This document shows, piece by piece, positions 1 to 8,547 of a DNA stretch of 57,776 bases. Each line of letters begins with the position of its first letter. The stretch's first letter is position 1. The DNA comes from Marinococcus halophilus (lineage in GTDB: Bacteria > Bacillota > Bacilli > Bacillales > Marinococcaceae), in NCBI RefSeq assembly GCF_002265875.1, contig NZ_NPFA01000015.1:1-57776 (forward strand). The letters are read 5' to 3'. A program made the position numbers and the translations under genes. The notes beneath the pieces were generated by a model, which saw only the letters and a program-made list of their open reading frames with translations, was not told where the DNA came from and did not search any database.

Positions 1-58
1 CATGTATTAGGCACGCCGCCAGCGTTCGTCCTGAGCCAGGATCAAACTCTCCGTAAAA
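1..58 (-). rRNA. rrs: 16S ribosomal RNA, 5' end only (partial)
   Basis: The reverse complement contains the universal 5' segment of bacterial 16S rRNA, including AGAGTTTGATCCTGGCTCAG (the 27F primer site) followed by the GACGAACGCTGGCGGCG block. The gene runs off the left edge, so only about 58 nt are present and the exact mature 5' end is approximate. It is transcribed leftwards from the tandem promoters at 170-292 and opens the next rRNA operon downstream of the ribosomal protein cluster. Confidence 0.97.
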
Positions 59-169
59 AGTTTGATGCTGTGGCATCAGTGATGCCCTAAAAAAGTGTTG
101 CTTTTGATTGGGGCTCTGGCTTGTCTTTCCTTTTCAAAGAACGATCTGCCGCTCAAAGCGACAATTAAT

Positions 170-198
170 ATCATACCAAGTAGGCAAATGAAAGTCAA
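170..198 (-). promoter_or_regulatory. rRNA operon promoter P2
   Basis: On the minus strand TTGACT is followed by a 17-bp spacer and TATGAT, a strong sigma-A promoter about 110 nt upstream of the 16S 5' end. The leader downstream contains TTCTTTGAAAA near 125-137, which resembles the boxA antitermination element bound by NusB/NusE in rRNA leaders. Position and sequence both fit the growth-rate controlled P2 of Bacillus rrn operons. Confidence 0.88.
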
Positions 199-263
199 CA
201 ACAATTTATAAATTTTATTATTTCCGGTTGTTGCTTTCCACTTCTCTCGGAAGCGCATGTATA

Positions 264-292
264 AATATATCACCGTGGCTCTAAGCGGTCAA
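264..292 (-). promoter_or_regulatory. rRNA operon promoter P1
   Basis: TTGACC, 17 bp, TATATT on the minus strand, about 94 bp upstream of P2. The DNA just upstream (about 293-345) is extremely A/T-rich with phased A and T runs, like an UP element. Tandem promoters of this spacing are standard for Bacillus rrn operons. The remainder of the 59-458 interval holds the rrn leader and the short 5' region of the divergent HAD gene; I see no other gene in it. Confidence 0.85.
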
Positions 293-458
293 CAATTTTT
301 AATAATTTCTTTAAAAAAATTTAAAAATAAATTAAAGTACAATTATCTATTACCTTCTCTCCTTTTTTATAGGTCTTTCCTTTTTATTCTGATTACTAAT
401 TGCGCCGGATTTTATGCTATTCTAGTGGTATGTAAGGGAGAAAGGAGAGAATTGACCA

Positions 459-1316
459 TTGGCTGATATCCACTGGAACGATAAAGAATTATTAATCTTT
501 GATCTGGATGGCACGCTATATGAAGATACTGAACACTTTGACTACTATGCTGAACGACTGGGTGCTTTTATTCCAGAAAAAGAGAGGACCACGTTCTTTA
601 CCGAATACGACGCTGTTCAAAAAGGTGAACGGGCTCTGCAGATAGGTACAGCTTACGATGCAGAAAAAGACCGGGTGCTCTATCTCGATCCAGTGTCTGC
701 CCAGCCAATCAAAGTGGTCAGTTGGTCCGGAAAAGAAATGGACCCTTCTATATGGAAAAAAGAGTATGCAGGCTTTCCATTCGATTTTGATAAAAAAATA
801 GCTATTGGGGATGGATGGTGGACGCCCCACGCTACTGCCAGGCATTTTGGCGTTTCGAAGGAAGAAGCCTATGCTGCTTACGTAGAAACTAAAACATATA
901 TGTCATCTGAAGCTTTCCAGTTGTCCCACACGCCTTCACTCCGATCCGGCCTGCAATGGCTCCAATCTAACGGTAAGCAGATGGTGTTAGTTACCAATAG
1001 TGATGATGAAGATGCAGAAGCCATTTTGCAGCAATTAAATCTTCAAGACCTGCTGCCTCCTTACACTAGAATTACCTCCGCCAATAAGCCGGCAGAAACG
1101 AAGGATCATTACAAACAGCTAATGGAAGAATACCGGGTGAATCCCCAGGAAACAATGGTCATCGGAGATAACCTGATGAATGATGTGATGCCCGGGGTTC
1201 TCCTTGGAATTGAAAGCATTCACATCAGTCCGTTAACTGAGTTTTCTTCTAAGTATGTTTATACGGTCCCTTCTCTCCAGCAGCCGATGGAAGAGCTTAT
1301 TCAATATAATAAATAG
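459..1316 (+). CDS. HAD-superfamily hydrolase (phosphatase-like)
   Basis: This 285-residue protein has the HAD signature: motif I FDLDGT with the nucleophile and acid Asp15 and Asp17, a motif II-like VLVTNS near residue 175, and motif IV GDNLMND near residue 240 that binds Mg2+. About 140 residues between motifs I and II form a large cap domain, so a small phosphorylated metabolite is the probable substrate, but none can be named. The start is a TTG at 459 with an AAAGGAG ribosome site about 11 nt upstream. It is the only confident plus-strand gene, divergent from the rRNA promoters and convergent with mrp, with which it shares a terminator. The family call is firm and the function open. Confidence 0.85.
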   Translation: MADIHWNDKELLIFDLDGTLYEDTEHFDYYAERLGAFIPEKERTTFFTEYDAVQKGERALQIGTAYDAEKDRVLYLDPVSAQPIKVVSWSGKEMDPSIWKKEYAGFPFDFDKKIAIGDGWWTPHATARHFGVSKEEAYAAYVETKTYMSSEAFQLSHTPSLRSGLQWLQSNGKQMVLVTNSDDEDAEAILQQLNLQDLLPPYTRITSANKPAETKDHYKQLMEEYRVNPQETMVIGDNLMNDVMPGVLLGIESIHISPLTEFSSKYVYTVPSLQQPMEELIQYNK

Positions 1317-1363
1317 AAAGAAAAAGAAGCCGCCTGCAAATTTCTGCAGGCGGCTTCTTTTCA
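1317..1363. terminator. Bidirectional terminator between HAD gene and mrp
   Basis: A 14-bp perfect stem (AGAAGCCGCCTGCA with its complement) around a 6-nt loop is flanked by an A run on the left and a T run on the right. It therefore terminates the rightward HAD transcript and the leftward mrp transcript. Confidence 0.93.
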
Positions 1364-1371
1364 ATTAACTT

Positions 1372-2424
1372 TTATTCAGTCGGCACTTTCTTCATAATAG
1401 TCGATGCCAGTTCATCATACAGCTCACCAATTGGGTGTTCCGGCTGATATACTGACGGAGCGAACACGCTATCGTCTTCAAGCGGCTGCCCGAGGGGAAC
1501 CCGGCTTAGGATACCGACTTTTAACTCGTCAGCCAAACGGTCTGCCCCGCCTTCGCCAAAGACGTATTCTTTCTCACCGCTGCGGCTTTCATAATAGGCC
1601 ATATTCTCAATGATCCCTAATACACGGTGGTTGGTTTTAATCGCCATCGCTCCGGCACGGGCCGCTACAAATGCTGCAGTCGGATGCGGAGTAGTAACAA
1701 TGATTTCCTGGCTTTCAGGCAGGGTAGTGTGAACATCGAGTGCCACATCTCCTGTGCCTGGTGGAAGATCCAGCAATAGATAATCGAGATCGCCCCACTC
1801 TACTTCATTAAAGAAATTATTGAGCATTTTTCCAAGCATAGGGCCTCTCCAGACCACCGGAGCGTTGTCCTCCACAAAGAATCCCATCGATATAACTTTA
1901 ACTCCAAAACGTTCTACCGGATAGATCCGCTCGTCTTGAACTTTCGGGCGTTCTTCAATGCCCATCATGTCCGGTACGCTGAACCCGTAAATGTCTGCGT
2001 CGATAATACCCACTTTTTTTCCGGCACGAGCCAGTGCTACAGCAGTGTTTACTGTAACCGTAGATTTACCAACGCCGCCTTTTCCGCTGGCAATCGTAAT
2101 AAACTGGGTTTTATTATCCTCAGATAAAATCTTCGGCCCTTCTTCACCTTTGAGACCCCCGGCTTTTTCTACTTCTTCGGGCTCAAGGGTTTCAAAACGG
2201 AGCCCTACTGAGTCAGCACCAGCCTCTTTGATCGTATCCACCACCTGCTGCTGCATCTGCATCTGTTCAGGCGTACCTGTTTTCGCCAATGCTATCTTTA
2301 AACGCACTTTGCTGTCTTCTTTTACACTGATACTGCGAATACCACCGGTTTCAGCGATCGGCTTGCCCAAATCAGGATCTTCTATGGACTGAAGTGCTTC
2401 GCGCACCTGTTCTTCTGTAATCAC
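1372..2424 (-). CDS. salA: Mrp/SalA-family P-loop ATPase (Fe-S carrier-like)
   Basis: This 350-residue protein has an N-terminal DUF59/MIP18-like domain (about 1-85) and a ParA/MinD-type ATPase domain with the deviant Walker A GKGGVGKST near 114-122, then DADIYG and the DLPPGTGD switch. Mrp proteins carry or transfer Fe-S clusters; the B. subtilis orthologue SalA is described as a regulator of scoC and exoprotease expression. The start is the GTG at 2424, preceded by GGAAGG at good spacing; an in-frame GTG nine bases upstream sits too close to that site. It lies downstream of rpsI as in B. subtilis but has its own promoter at 2482-2511. No CXXC motif is obvious, which fits the SalA branch better than classical Fe-S scaffolds. 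Confidence 0.9.
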   Translation of the reverse strand: MITEEQVREALQSIEDPDLGKPIAETGGIRSISVKEDSKVRLKIALAKTGTPEQMQMQQQVVDTIKEAGADSVGLRFETLEPEEVEKAGGLKGEEGPKILSEDNKTQFITIASGKGGVGKSTVTVNTAVALARAGKKVGIIDADIYGFSVPDMMGIEERPKVQDERIYPVERFGVKVISMGFFVEDNAPVVWRGPMLGKMLNNFFNEVEWGDLDYLLLDLPPGTGDVALDVHTTLPESQEIIVTTPHPTAAFVAARAGAMAIKTNHRVLGIIENMAYYESRSGEKEYVFGEGGADRLADELKVGILSRVPLGQPLEDDSVFAPSVYQPEHPIGELYDELASTIMKKVPTE

Positions 2425-2481
2425 ATTGCACACCTTCCTTCTCTAGACTATAACTGTAACTATTGGAAACATTCCGTATCT

Positions 2482-2511
2482 AGCATACCGTTTTTAAGAA
2501 GCAGATTTCAA
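2482..2511 (-). promoter_or_regulatory. Sigma-A promoter of mrp/salA
   Basis: TTGAAA, 18-bp spacer, TATGCT on the minus strand, about 58 nt upstream of the mrp start and downstream of the rpsI terminator. It makes mrp a separate transcription unit. Confidence 0.75.
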
Positions 2512-2562
2512 ACGTTTACAACTATAACCTGCCGCTTTTCTCTACATATAAACAAATCAGGT

Positions 2563-2598
2563 AAAAAAACTCCCTCTGCTGAATGCAGAAGGAGTTTT
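2563..2598 (-). terminator. Intrinsic terminator after rpsI
   Basis: On the minus strand ACTCC(T)TCTGC pairs with GCAGA(G)GGAGT around a short ATTCA loop, followed by seven T. It ends the rplM-rpsI transcript. Confidence 0.93.
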
Positions 2599-2614
2599 GA
2601 GTGAAGAGATGAAA

Positions 2615-3007
2615 TTAACGCTTCGAGAACTGTGGCGCACGACGTGCTGCTTTGAGACCGTATTTTTTACGTTCTTTCATACGTGCATCACGAGTCAGGT
2701 AGCCTTCAGATTTCAGTGTAGGACGGAAATCCGGGTCTACTTTCAAGAGGGCGCGTGCTACTCCGTGACGGATCGCACCAGCCTGGCCGGTGAAGCCGCC
2801 GCCTCTTACAGTGACTTTAATGTCATAAGAACCTTCCGTGCCAGTAGCAGCGAGTGGCTGCTTTACAACGAGTTTCAATGTTTCAAGGTTGAAATACTCG
2901 TCGAGTTCACGGTCGTTTACAGTGATTTTTCCATCGCCTGGCTCAAGAAAAACTCTAGCCGATGAGTTTTTCCGGCGTCCAGTACCGTAGTATTGTACTT
3001 GTGCCAA
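2615..3007 (-). CDS. rpsI: 30S ribosomal protein S9
   Basis: S9 (130 residues, normal length) is a 30S head protein whose basic C-terminal tail reaches the P-site tRNA anticodon loop. The N-terminal [15 protein letters not shown] and the conserved tail ending [17 protein letters not shown] are diagnostic, including the terminal Lys-Arg that contacts tRNA. It follows rplM by 20 nt with a strong ribosome site, reproducing the universal L13-S9 pair, and is followed by a strong terminator. Nothing in the gene is unusual. Confidence 0.98.
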   Translation of the reverse strand: MAQVQYYGTGRRKNSSARVFLEPGDGKITVNDRELDEYFNLETLKLVVKQPLAATGTEGSYDIKVTVRGGGFTGQAGAIRHGVARALLKVDPDFRPTLKSEGYLTRDARMKERKKYGLKAARRAPQFSKR

Positions 3008-3027
3008 ATGTAGTCCCTCCTTTTATT

Positions 3028-3465
3028 TTAACCGCGCAGTTGCAGTTCTTCTGGTTGTTGTGCGTGATGTTTGTGCTCTGGACCTTCGTATACGAATAAC
3101 TTCTTGCCTTGTTCACGGCCAAGAGTGTTTTTCGGAAGCATGCCTTTAATAGCAATTTCGAGCATTTTTTCTGGTTTCTCACGGCGCATGTCGTCTGCGC
3201 GTGTAGATCTCAGTCCACCCGGATAACCGCTGTGGCGGTGATAATACTTTTGAGAAAGCTTTTTCCCGGTAAGGTGAATTTTCTCTGCATTAATGATAAT
3301 TACATTATCGCCAACGTCAATGTGCGGGGTGTATTGTGGCTTAGTTTTACCGCGAAGGATTGCAGCGACTTCACTGGCAAGACGTCCGAGTGTCTGGCCT
3401 TGTGCGTCTACTACGTACCATTTGCGTTCTACCTCGCCTGGCTTAGCCATGTATGTCGTACGCAT
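3028..3465 (-). CDS. rplM: 50S ribosomal protein L13
   Basis: L13 (145 residues) is an early-assembling 50S protein that binds 23S rRNA. The N-terminal [17 protein letters not shown] and the internal [11 protein letters not shown] and ML(P)KNTLG blocks are characteristic. The ATG at 3465 has AGGAGG eight nt upstream. It is the first gene of the rplM-rpsI unit, and a consensus promoter sits 112 nt upstream, leaving a leader that may hold an L13 autoregulatory structure. The preceding gene truA belongs to the upstream ECF unit. Confidence 0.98.
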   Translation of the reverse strand: MRTTYMAKPGEVERKWYVVDAQGQTLGRLASEVAAILRGKTKPQYTPHIDVGDNVIIINAEKIHLTGKKLSQKYYHRHSGYPGGLRSTRADDMRREKPEKMLEIAIKGMLPKNTLGREQGKKLFVYEGPEHKHHAQQPEELQLRG

Positions 3466-3576
3466 AGTTGTTTCCCTCCTAAATCAATTCTCTGCCGATT
3501 ATATCATCGATCACTTGTCTTATTTACGCTCATCATTCCGTATCCCGGGGCAGTGGGACGTGAAATGCCAAATAAC
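3466..3576 (-). promoter_or_regulatory. Leader of rplM-rpsI (possible L13 autoregulatory leader)
   Basis: About 110 nt of untranslated RNA lies between the promoter at 3577-3605 and the rplM ATG. Firmicutes rplM messages carry a conserved L13-binding leader (Rfam L13_leader), and the position matches. I can see the CCCCGGGATACGG and CGATGATATAATCG blocks with pairing potential, but I did not verify a match to the family. Confidence 0.45.
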
Positions 3577-3605
3577 ATCGTATAATAACAGGGACCAAAT
3601 GTCAA
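3577..3605 (-). promoter_or_regulatory. Sigma-A promoter of rplM-rpsI
   Basis: Perfect -35 TTGACA, 17-bp spacer, -10 TACGAT on the minus strand, located between truA (stop at 3709) and rplM. Confidence 0.88.
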
Positions 3606-3708
3606 TGTTAAAACACCAGGAAACGTTGTTTTTTTGTAGTCAATTTCCTCCAGAGCCAAATAAGCTTTCAACTGACCTAAAAAGACTGTTAACGCACAAC
3701 TTTAACTG

Positions 3709-4446
3709 TCAGTAATTTACCCGCCATAGATACAGCCCATGGCCGGGGGCCGTGTTACCCGCAGCCGCACGCTCTTTTGATTCAATAATAGTTTTTATTT
3801 CCTCTGGATGGCGATTCCCTTTCCCCACCTCAAGAAGCGTCCCTACAGCAATACGAATCATATTGTACAAAAAGCCTGACCCGCGGAACGTAAACCACAG
3901 CTCGTCTCCCTCAAGCCTGGCCTCGGCTTCATACACTGTCCGGGTCTTCTCTGTTACATCAGTATTGGAAGCACAAAAGGAAGAAAAGTCGTGCTCTCCT
4001 TTAATGTAGTAGGCAGCCCTCTGCACGGCTTCCACATCTGTAGGATAAGGGTAATAAAAAGCATGGTTCCGGCGGAAGACGTCCCTTTCTTTACGTAGCA
4101 GCACACAGTACCGGTACTCTTTTTCCACCGCGTCAAAACGTGCGTGAAAATCGTCATCGGCATACACAGAGTGCCAGACGTGGATATCTTTTGGCAGAAA
4201 AGTTTCGAGGGCCTTCCCCCATTTATGCTCCGGCAGCTGCAGCGGAGAATCGAAGTGGAAGACCTGGCCTTTTGCGTGCACGCCTGAGTCCGTCCTTCCC
4301 GAAGCATGAATTGGCACGTGAACTCCTTTATGCATTTTCTGCAGCGCCTCTTCGATTTCTCGCTGGACGGTCCGGCGTCCCGGCTGCACCTGCCAGCCTT
4401 CAAAAAACGTACCATCATACGCCACTGTTGCTTTCACTCTCGGCAC
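3709..4446 (-). CDS. truA: tRNA pseudouridine(38-40) synthase TruA
   Basis: TruA isomerises uridines 38, 39 and 40 in the tRNA anticodon stem-loop. The 245-residue protein carries the catalytic block ASGRTDSGVHA with the invariant Asp53, plus the later SFCASN and GSGFLYNMIRI segments of the family. It follows ecfT by about 20 nt and is probably co-transcribed with the ECF transporter genes, as in B. subtilis (rplQ-ecfA1-ecfA2-ecfT-truA-rplM-rpsI). The ATG start is preceded by AGGAGG. Confidence 0.97.
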   Translation of the reverse strand: MPRVKATVAYDGTFFEGWQVQPGRRTVQREIEEALQKMHKGVHVPIHASGRTDSGVHAKGQVFHFDSPLQLPEHKWGKALETFLPKDIHVWHSVYADDDFHARFDAVEKEYRYCVLLRKERDVFRRNHAFYYPYPTDVEAVQRAAYYIKGEHDFSSFCASNTDVTEKTRTVYEAEARLEGDELWFTFRGSGFLYNMIRIAVGTLLEVGKGNRHPEEIKTIIESKERAAAGNTAPGHGLYLWRVNY

Positions 4447-4465
4447 CGGGCTCTCCTCCTTTCAA

Positions 4466-5263
4466 TTACTGGCGTAAAAACAATAAAATAACTCCAAACA
4501 CCGCGATCAGGCAACAACACAAAGTATCCCGCCATCCCCACACGAGCAGACGAAGTTTGGTGCGTCCTTCGCCTCCGTTATAGCCGCGGGCCTCCATAGC
4601 ATAGGCTAAATCTTCCGCCCGGCGGAAAGCACGTACAAATAACGGCACCAAAAGTGAAACAAACGCCTGCATCCGGTCCCGCATGGAGCCTTTGTTGAAG
4701 TCAGCACCGCGGGCCGTCTGGGCTTTAATAATTTTTTCTGTTTCCTGCAGCAGCGTAGGAATAAACCGGATCGCAATCGACATCATCATCGCTACATCGT
4801 AGGCGGGAAACTTAAAGCGCTCGAGTGGGGAGAACATTTGCTCCAGTGCATCTGTAAGGTCAATCGGGCTTGTCGTCAGCGTTAAGAGCGATGTAAAGTA
4901 TACGAGCAGCAGCAGACGTAGAGAAATAAACAATCCCTGACGGATGCCTTCCTCATAAAAAGAAAACATACCAATAGAAAAAAGCACCTCGCCGTCTCTT
5001 GTGAAAAAAGCATGCAGAAAGAAAGTTAATATTACTAAAATGAATACAGGAAACATCCCCTTGCGAATATACCGAAACGGCACCCCCGAGAGAAAATAAA
5101 CGGCTATCGCTGCACCTCCAAAAAGCGCGTACCCGTGCCAGCTGTTCACAAGAAAAATAACAATAATTAAAAAAACAACGGCGGCAATTTTCGCCCGGGG
5201 GTCCATGTGATGGAGATAGGAGCGCCCGGGCAGGTACTGGCCAATAATAACATTTTCAAACAC
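4466..5263 (-). CDS. ecfT: ECF transporter transmembrane protein EcfT
   Basis: EcfT is the shared membrane scaffold of energy-coupling-factor vitamin transporters and couples the two ATPases to exchangeable S components. The 265-residue protein (same length as B. subtilis) has several hydrophobic segments and two cytoplasmic coupling motifs, ARGADFN near residue 190 and the MEARGYNGGEGRTK region near 230. The reading frame is open much further upstream, but a GTG at 5263 preceded by GGAGGGG inside the end of ecfA2 gives an N-terminus (FENVIIGQYLPG) that aligns with orthologues. It therefore overlaps ecfA2 by 8 nt, implying translational coupling. No S component is encoded nearby. Confidence 0.95.
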   Translation of the reverse strand: MFENVIIGQYLPGRSYLHHMDPRAKIAAVVFLIIVIFLVNSWHGYALFGGAAIAVYFLSGVPFRYIRKGMFPVFILVILTFFLHAFFTRDGEVLFSIGMFSFYEEGIRQGLFISLRLLLLVYFTSLLTLTTSPIDLTDALEQMFSPLERFKFPAYDVAMMMSIAIRFIPTLLQETEKIIKAQTARGADFNKGSMRDRMQAFVSLLVPLFVRAFRRAEDLAYAMEARGYNGGEGRTKLRLLVWGWRDTLCCCLIAVFGVILLFLRQ

Positions 5264-6131
5264 GCGGCACCCCTCCATTCTGAACCGCCCGCCGCCAATA
5301 ATCAGCAGCTTCGGCCGGAGAAAGCTGATAATGCGGAAAACGGATGCCGCTGTCCTGTTCAATTTGTTGGAGCACCTGTACCTGTTCCGGAATATCCAGA
5401 TCCATCTCCTGCAGCTTTTTCCGCTGGGCATAAATAGTTTCGGGCTCTCCCTGCATTTTGATCTCTGCATCCTCCATCACGTACATATACTCAGCAAAGG
5501 CGGCCGCTTCTTCCATTTGATGTGTAATCATGATTGTGGTCGGCTGATACGTACGCTGCCAATTCATAAACAGTTTCAGGATTTCTTTTTGTCCCTGGGG
5601 ATCGAGCCCCGCGGTTGGTTCATCCAAAATAAGAATATCCGGATTGGTGGCAAGCACTCCAGCAATTGCGACCCGCCGCATCTGGCCCCCGCTCAGCTCG
5701 AACGGGGAGCGCTTGAGCAGTGACTCACTGAGCCCCACCTGCTGCAGTAGCTCTGGAAGCTTCTTTTGGATTTCCGCTACATCCATCCCTTTATTTTTCG
5801 GCCCAAACAACAAATCCTTTTCCACCGTTTCCTCGAACAGCTGATGTTCAGGATACTGAAATACCATGCCGACATGACTCCGCACCGCTTTGACTGTTTT
5901 CCGTTTTGTTTTGGCTTCGAGATGATGTTCTCCTACGCTCACCACTCCTGCGGAAGGCTTCAACAGCCCATTGATATGCTGCACGAGCGTCGATTTCCCC
6001 GATCCTGTACGCCCTATTACAGCTGTTACTGAAGAAGCACGAAAATACGCATTTACGTTTTTAAGTGCCAGTGTTTCAAAAGGCGTTTTTTGCATGTACA
6101 CATGGCTTACTTCCTGAAAATTCACATCCAT
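5256..6131 (-). CDS. ecfA2: ECF transporter ATP-binding protein EcfA2
   Basis: One of two nucleotide-binding subunits of the ECF module. The 291-residue protein shows Walker A GRTGSGKST (40-48), Q-loop FQYPEHQLF near 91, signature LSGGQ (146-150), Walker B ILILDEPTAGLDP with Glu171, and an H-loop TH near 200. The C-terminal region is typical of A2 subunits. The ATG at 6131 has AAGGAG nine nt upstream that itself spans the end of ecfA1; an upstream in-frame TTG lies inside the ecfA1 coding end and is rejected. The three genes are tightly packed, ensuring stoichiometric synthesis. Confidence 0.96.
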   Translation of the reverse strand: MDVNFQEVSHVYMQKTPFETLALKNVNAYFRASSVTAVIGRTGSGKSTLVQHINGLLKPSAGVVSVGEHHLEAKTKRKTVKAVRSHVGMVFQYPEHQLFEETVEKDLLFGPKNKGMDVAEIQKKLPELLQQVGLSESLLKRSPFELSGGQMRRVAIAGVLATNPDILILDEPTAGLDPQGQKEILKLFMNWQRTYQPTTIMITHQMEEAAAFAEYMYVMEDAEIKMQGEPETIYAQRKKLQEMDLDIPEQVQVLQQIEQDSGIRFPHYQLSPAEAADYWRRAVQNGGVPRV

Positions 6132-6135
6132 GCTG

Positions 6136-6939
6136 CTACTCTCCTTCAACCATGGTACGGAGCGTTCGCATATCGATTCTCCGCTTCTTTACTTCCTGAT
6201 AGAGCTGGTATTTATAGGGAAGTGGCATCCCTTCCGCTTCCATCCATTCCAGCTGATCTGGAATGTTTTTTGTCGTAATATCTTTTTCGATACGCCCTGC
6301 TTTCATGAACCAAATACGATCAGACTTAAAAGCTTCTTCGAGATAATGCGTAATGGAGATAATAGTAATACCTGATTCACGGCACAGCCGGCTCATTGTT
6401 TCCAAAATTTCTTTTCTGCCGTTTGGATCAAGCATCGAGGTTGATTCATCAAACACCATTACCTGCGGCCGCAAAGCAAGGATCCCAGCTATCGCTGCCC
6501 GTTGCTTCTGGCCTCCGGACAGACGGTGCGGCTCCATATGTAAAATGTGTTCAATGTTTACCCATTGGCTGACTTCCTTAATTCGTTCAAGCATCACTTC
6601 ACGCGGAACACCAGCGTTTTCCATGCCAAAAGCAATATCGTCACGCACTGTCGGCGCCACAAACTGGTGCTCCGGGTTTTGAAAAACCATCCCAACCTCC
6701 TGCCGAATCATTTGCAAAGCCTTATCATCCGCGGTGTTTTTTCCTAACACATGCACTGAGCCCTCTGTTGGCTGAGACAGGCCATTAAAAAGACGGGAGA
6801 GTGTTGATTTTCCAGAACCGTTAGCTCCTATAATTGAAAGCCATTCCCCGCGATGGACATCTTTGGTTAATCCTTTTAATACCTTTTCATCACTCTCTTC
6901 GTATTGATACTCGAGCTCCCGGAGTTCAATAATTGCCAT
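6136..6939 (-). CDS. ecfA1: ECF transporter ATP-binding protein EcfA1
   Basis: The second nucleotide-binding subunit of the vitamin ECF transporter, 267 residues. Visible motifs are Walker A GANGSGKST (38-46), Q-loop FQNPEHQFV near 86, signature LSGGQKQR (140-147) and Walker B MVFDESTSMLDP with the catalytic Glu165. The Walker B has Ser where many EcfA1 proteins have Ala after DE, a conservative change. The ATG at 6939 follows a purine-rich GGGAGGGGAGAG site; the longer in-frame start would begin upstream of this site. A terminator separates it from rplQ, so the ECF genes may be less tightly tied to ribosomal transcription than in B. subtilis. Confidence 0.96.
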   Translation of the reverse strand: MAIIELRELEYQYEESDEKVLKGLTKDVHRGEWLSIIGANGSGKSTLSRLFNGLSQPTEGSVHVLGKNTADDKALQMIRQEVGMVFQNPEHQFVAPTVRDDIAFGMENAGVPREVMLERIKEVSQWVNIEHILHMEPHRLSGGQKQRAAIAGILALRPQVMVFDESTSMLDPNGRKEILETMSRLCRESGITIISITHYLEEAFKSDRIWFMKAGRIEKDITTKNIPDQLEWMEAEGMPLPYKYQLYQEVKKRRIDMRTLRTMVEGE

Positions 6940-6976
6940 GCCCTCTCCCCTCCCTTTAATGTTCAATTTTTACATA

Positions 6977-7016
6977 GAAAAAAAGCAAGACGCAGTCTTT
7001 ACAGACATCGTCCTGC
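6977..7016 (-). terminator. Terminator after rplQ
   Basis: On the minus strand GCAGGACG pairs with CGTCTTGC (one G-T pair) around an inner TGTCT/AGACT helix, followed by eight T. It would end the infA-rplQ transcript, at least in part, before ecfA1. Confidence 0.8.
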
Positions 7017-7076
7017 CTCTTTTACCTATAACCTTCATTTGCAAATGAAAGAAATGTATAAACGAGGACTTCCCGT

Positions 7077-7436
7077 TTATACAAGTTCGATGATAGCCAT
7101 TTCAGCAGCATCCCCACGGCGCGGTCCAAGTTTCAGTACGCGCGTGTAGCCGCCTTGACGGTCTTCATAACGAGGGCCAATTTCAGAGAACAATTTTTGA
7201 ACAGCATCCTGTCCTTCTTCATTAGCTGTCTCCTTGCGGACAAATGCAGCGGCCTGACGGCGGGCGTGCAAATCTCCACGTTTTCCGAGAGTAATAATTT
7301 TTTCTGCGATCGGCTGTACCTCTTTTGCTTTAGCGTGAGTAGTTTCAATCCGGCCGTTAATAATAAGGTCGGTCGTCAAATCACGAAAGAGTGCTTTTCT
7401 TGCCGACGTGTCGCGTCCAAGCTTTGAGTATGGCAT
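7077..7436 (-). CDS. rplQ: 50S ribosomal protein L17
   Basis: L17 (119 residues, bacterial-type length) is a 50S protein near the peptide exit side. The N-terminal [19 protein letters not shown] and the segment [23 protein letters not shown] are hallmark sequences. It closes the alpha operon immediately after rpoA (36 nt spacing) and is followed by a terminator. The ATG has an AAAGGAGGG ribosome site. No anomalies seen. Confidence 0.98.
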   Translation of the reverse strand: MPYSKLGRDTSARKALFRDLTTDLIINGRIETTHAKAKEVQPIAEKIITLGKRGDLHARRQAAAFVRKETANEEGQDAVQKLFSEIGPRYEDRQGGYTRVLKLGPRRGDAAEMAIIELV

Positions 7437-7472
7437 TACAATTCCCTCCTTTAATCAAACAAGTATTTATGC

Positions 7473-8417
7473 TTAGTCCTCTTCGCGTAAACCGAGGCCG
7501 AGTTCACCTAATTTTTCCTGAACTTCTTCCAGCGATTTGCGCCCGAGGTTCCGGACTTTCATCATATCTTCCTCTGACTTTTGCGTCAGTTCCTGCACAG
7601 TATTGATACCAGCGCGTTTCAGGCAGTTGTAGGAACGCACCGAAAGATCAAGTTCTTCAATCGTCATTTCAAGTACTTTTTCTTTTTGGTCTTCCTCTTT
7701 TTCCACCATAATTTCCGCATTCTGTGCTTGGTCGGTCAACCCGATAAAGATATTCAAATGCTCATTCATAATTTTTGCCCCAAGCGATACTGCTTCTTCG
7801 GGACGGATGCTTCCGTCTGTCCAAACGTCCAACGTTAACTTATCATAGTTGGTAATTTGTCCGACACGAGTATTCTCCACCTGGTAATTCACACGCTCTA
7901 CTGGCGTATAAATAGAATCAATAGGAATAACACCAATTGGAAGGTCGTCGCTGTTGTTTCCTTCAGCCGGGACATAGCCGCGCCCGCGATGAGCGGTAAG
8001 GCGCATATGCAAATTGGCGTTTTTTGATAATGTGGCAATGTGAAGATCCGGATTCAGGATTTCCACGTCGCTGTCATGCGTAATGTCACGAGCAGTTACT
8101 GTACCTTCTCCCTGCACGTCCACCTCGAGCACTTTTTCATCATCAGAGTACACTTTTAAAGCAAGCTTTTTCAAATTCAAAATAATGGTTGTTACGTCTT
8201 CAAGTACGCCTTCAATCGTAGAAAACTCATGAAGAACTCCATCGATCTGAACCGTAGAAACTGCTGCTCCCGGTAACGAAGATAAGAGAATACGACGCAG
8301 GGAATTCCCCAGGGTAGTACCATAACCACGTTCCAATGGTTCAACAACAAATTTGCCAAACTTGGCATCCTCGCTCACTTCGACCGCTTCAATGTTAGGC
8401 TTTTCAATTTCGATCAT
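7473..8417 (-). CDS. rpoA: RNA polymerase alpha subunit
   Basis: The alpha subunit dimerises to scaffold beta and beta-prime and recognises UP elements and activators. The 314-residue protein has the N-terminal assembly domain (about 1-228, with [28 protein letters not shown]) and a C-terminal HhH domain (about 245-314, [19 protein letters not shown] and [14 protein letters not shown]) joined by an acidic linker. It follows rpsK by about 130 nt and precedes rplQ, the normal alpha-operon order. The A/T-rich rrn P1 upstream region in this window is a plausible target of its CTD. Confidence 0.98.
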   Translation of the reverse strand: MIEIEKPNIEAVEVSEDAKFGKFVVEPLERGYGTTLGNSLRRILLSSLPGAAVSTVQIDGVLHEFSTIEGVLEDVTTIILNLKKLALKVYSDDEKVLEVDVQGEGTVTARDITHDSDVEILNPDLHIATLSKNANLHMRLTAHRGRGYVPAEGNNSDDLPIGVIPIDSIYTPVERVNYQVENTRVGQITNYDKLTLDVWTDGSIRPEEAVSLGAKIMNEHLNIFIGLTDQAQNAEIMVEKEEDQKEKVLEMTIEELDLSVRSYNCLKRAGINTVQELTQKSEEDMMKVRNLGRKSLEEVQEKLGELGLGLREED

Positions 8418-8547
8418 TTGTTTGCGTACCCTCCTTCAAACGTCGTACATCCGGCAGCCGGTGCCGGAAATAAGGAAAACAGGAAAGCGGACTGAAAAAG
8501 CACTCCTTCTAACCTGCATCCTTTGCAATAGTCATGTTCGCTTTCAG

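Noticed and set aside
280-340. A/T-rich repeats before rrn P1 as a possible replication origin or protein-binding array
   Set aside because: No DnaA-box series; A/T richness is explained by an UP element of the rRNA promoter.
257-466. Plus-strand ORF of 69 codons before the HAD gene
   Set aside because: It runs through the rRNA promoters and A/T-rich UP-like region, has no ribosome site and overlaps the HAD start.
5264-5470. In-frame N-terminal extension of ecfT across the end of ecfA2
   Set aside because: Sequence is the out-of-frame reading of ecfA2; the GTG at 5263 has a strong ribosome site and matches EcfT length.
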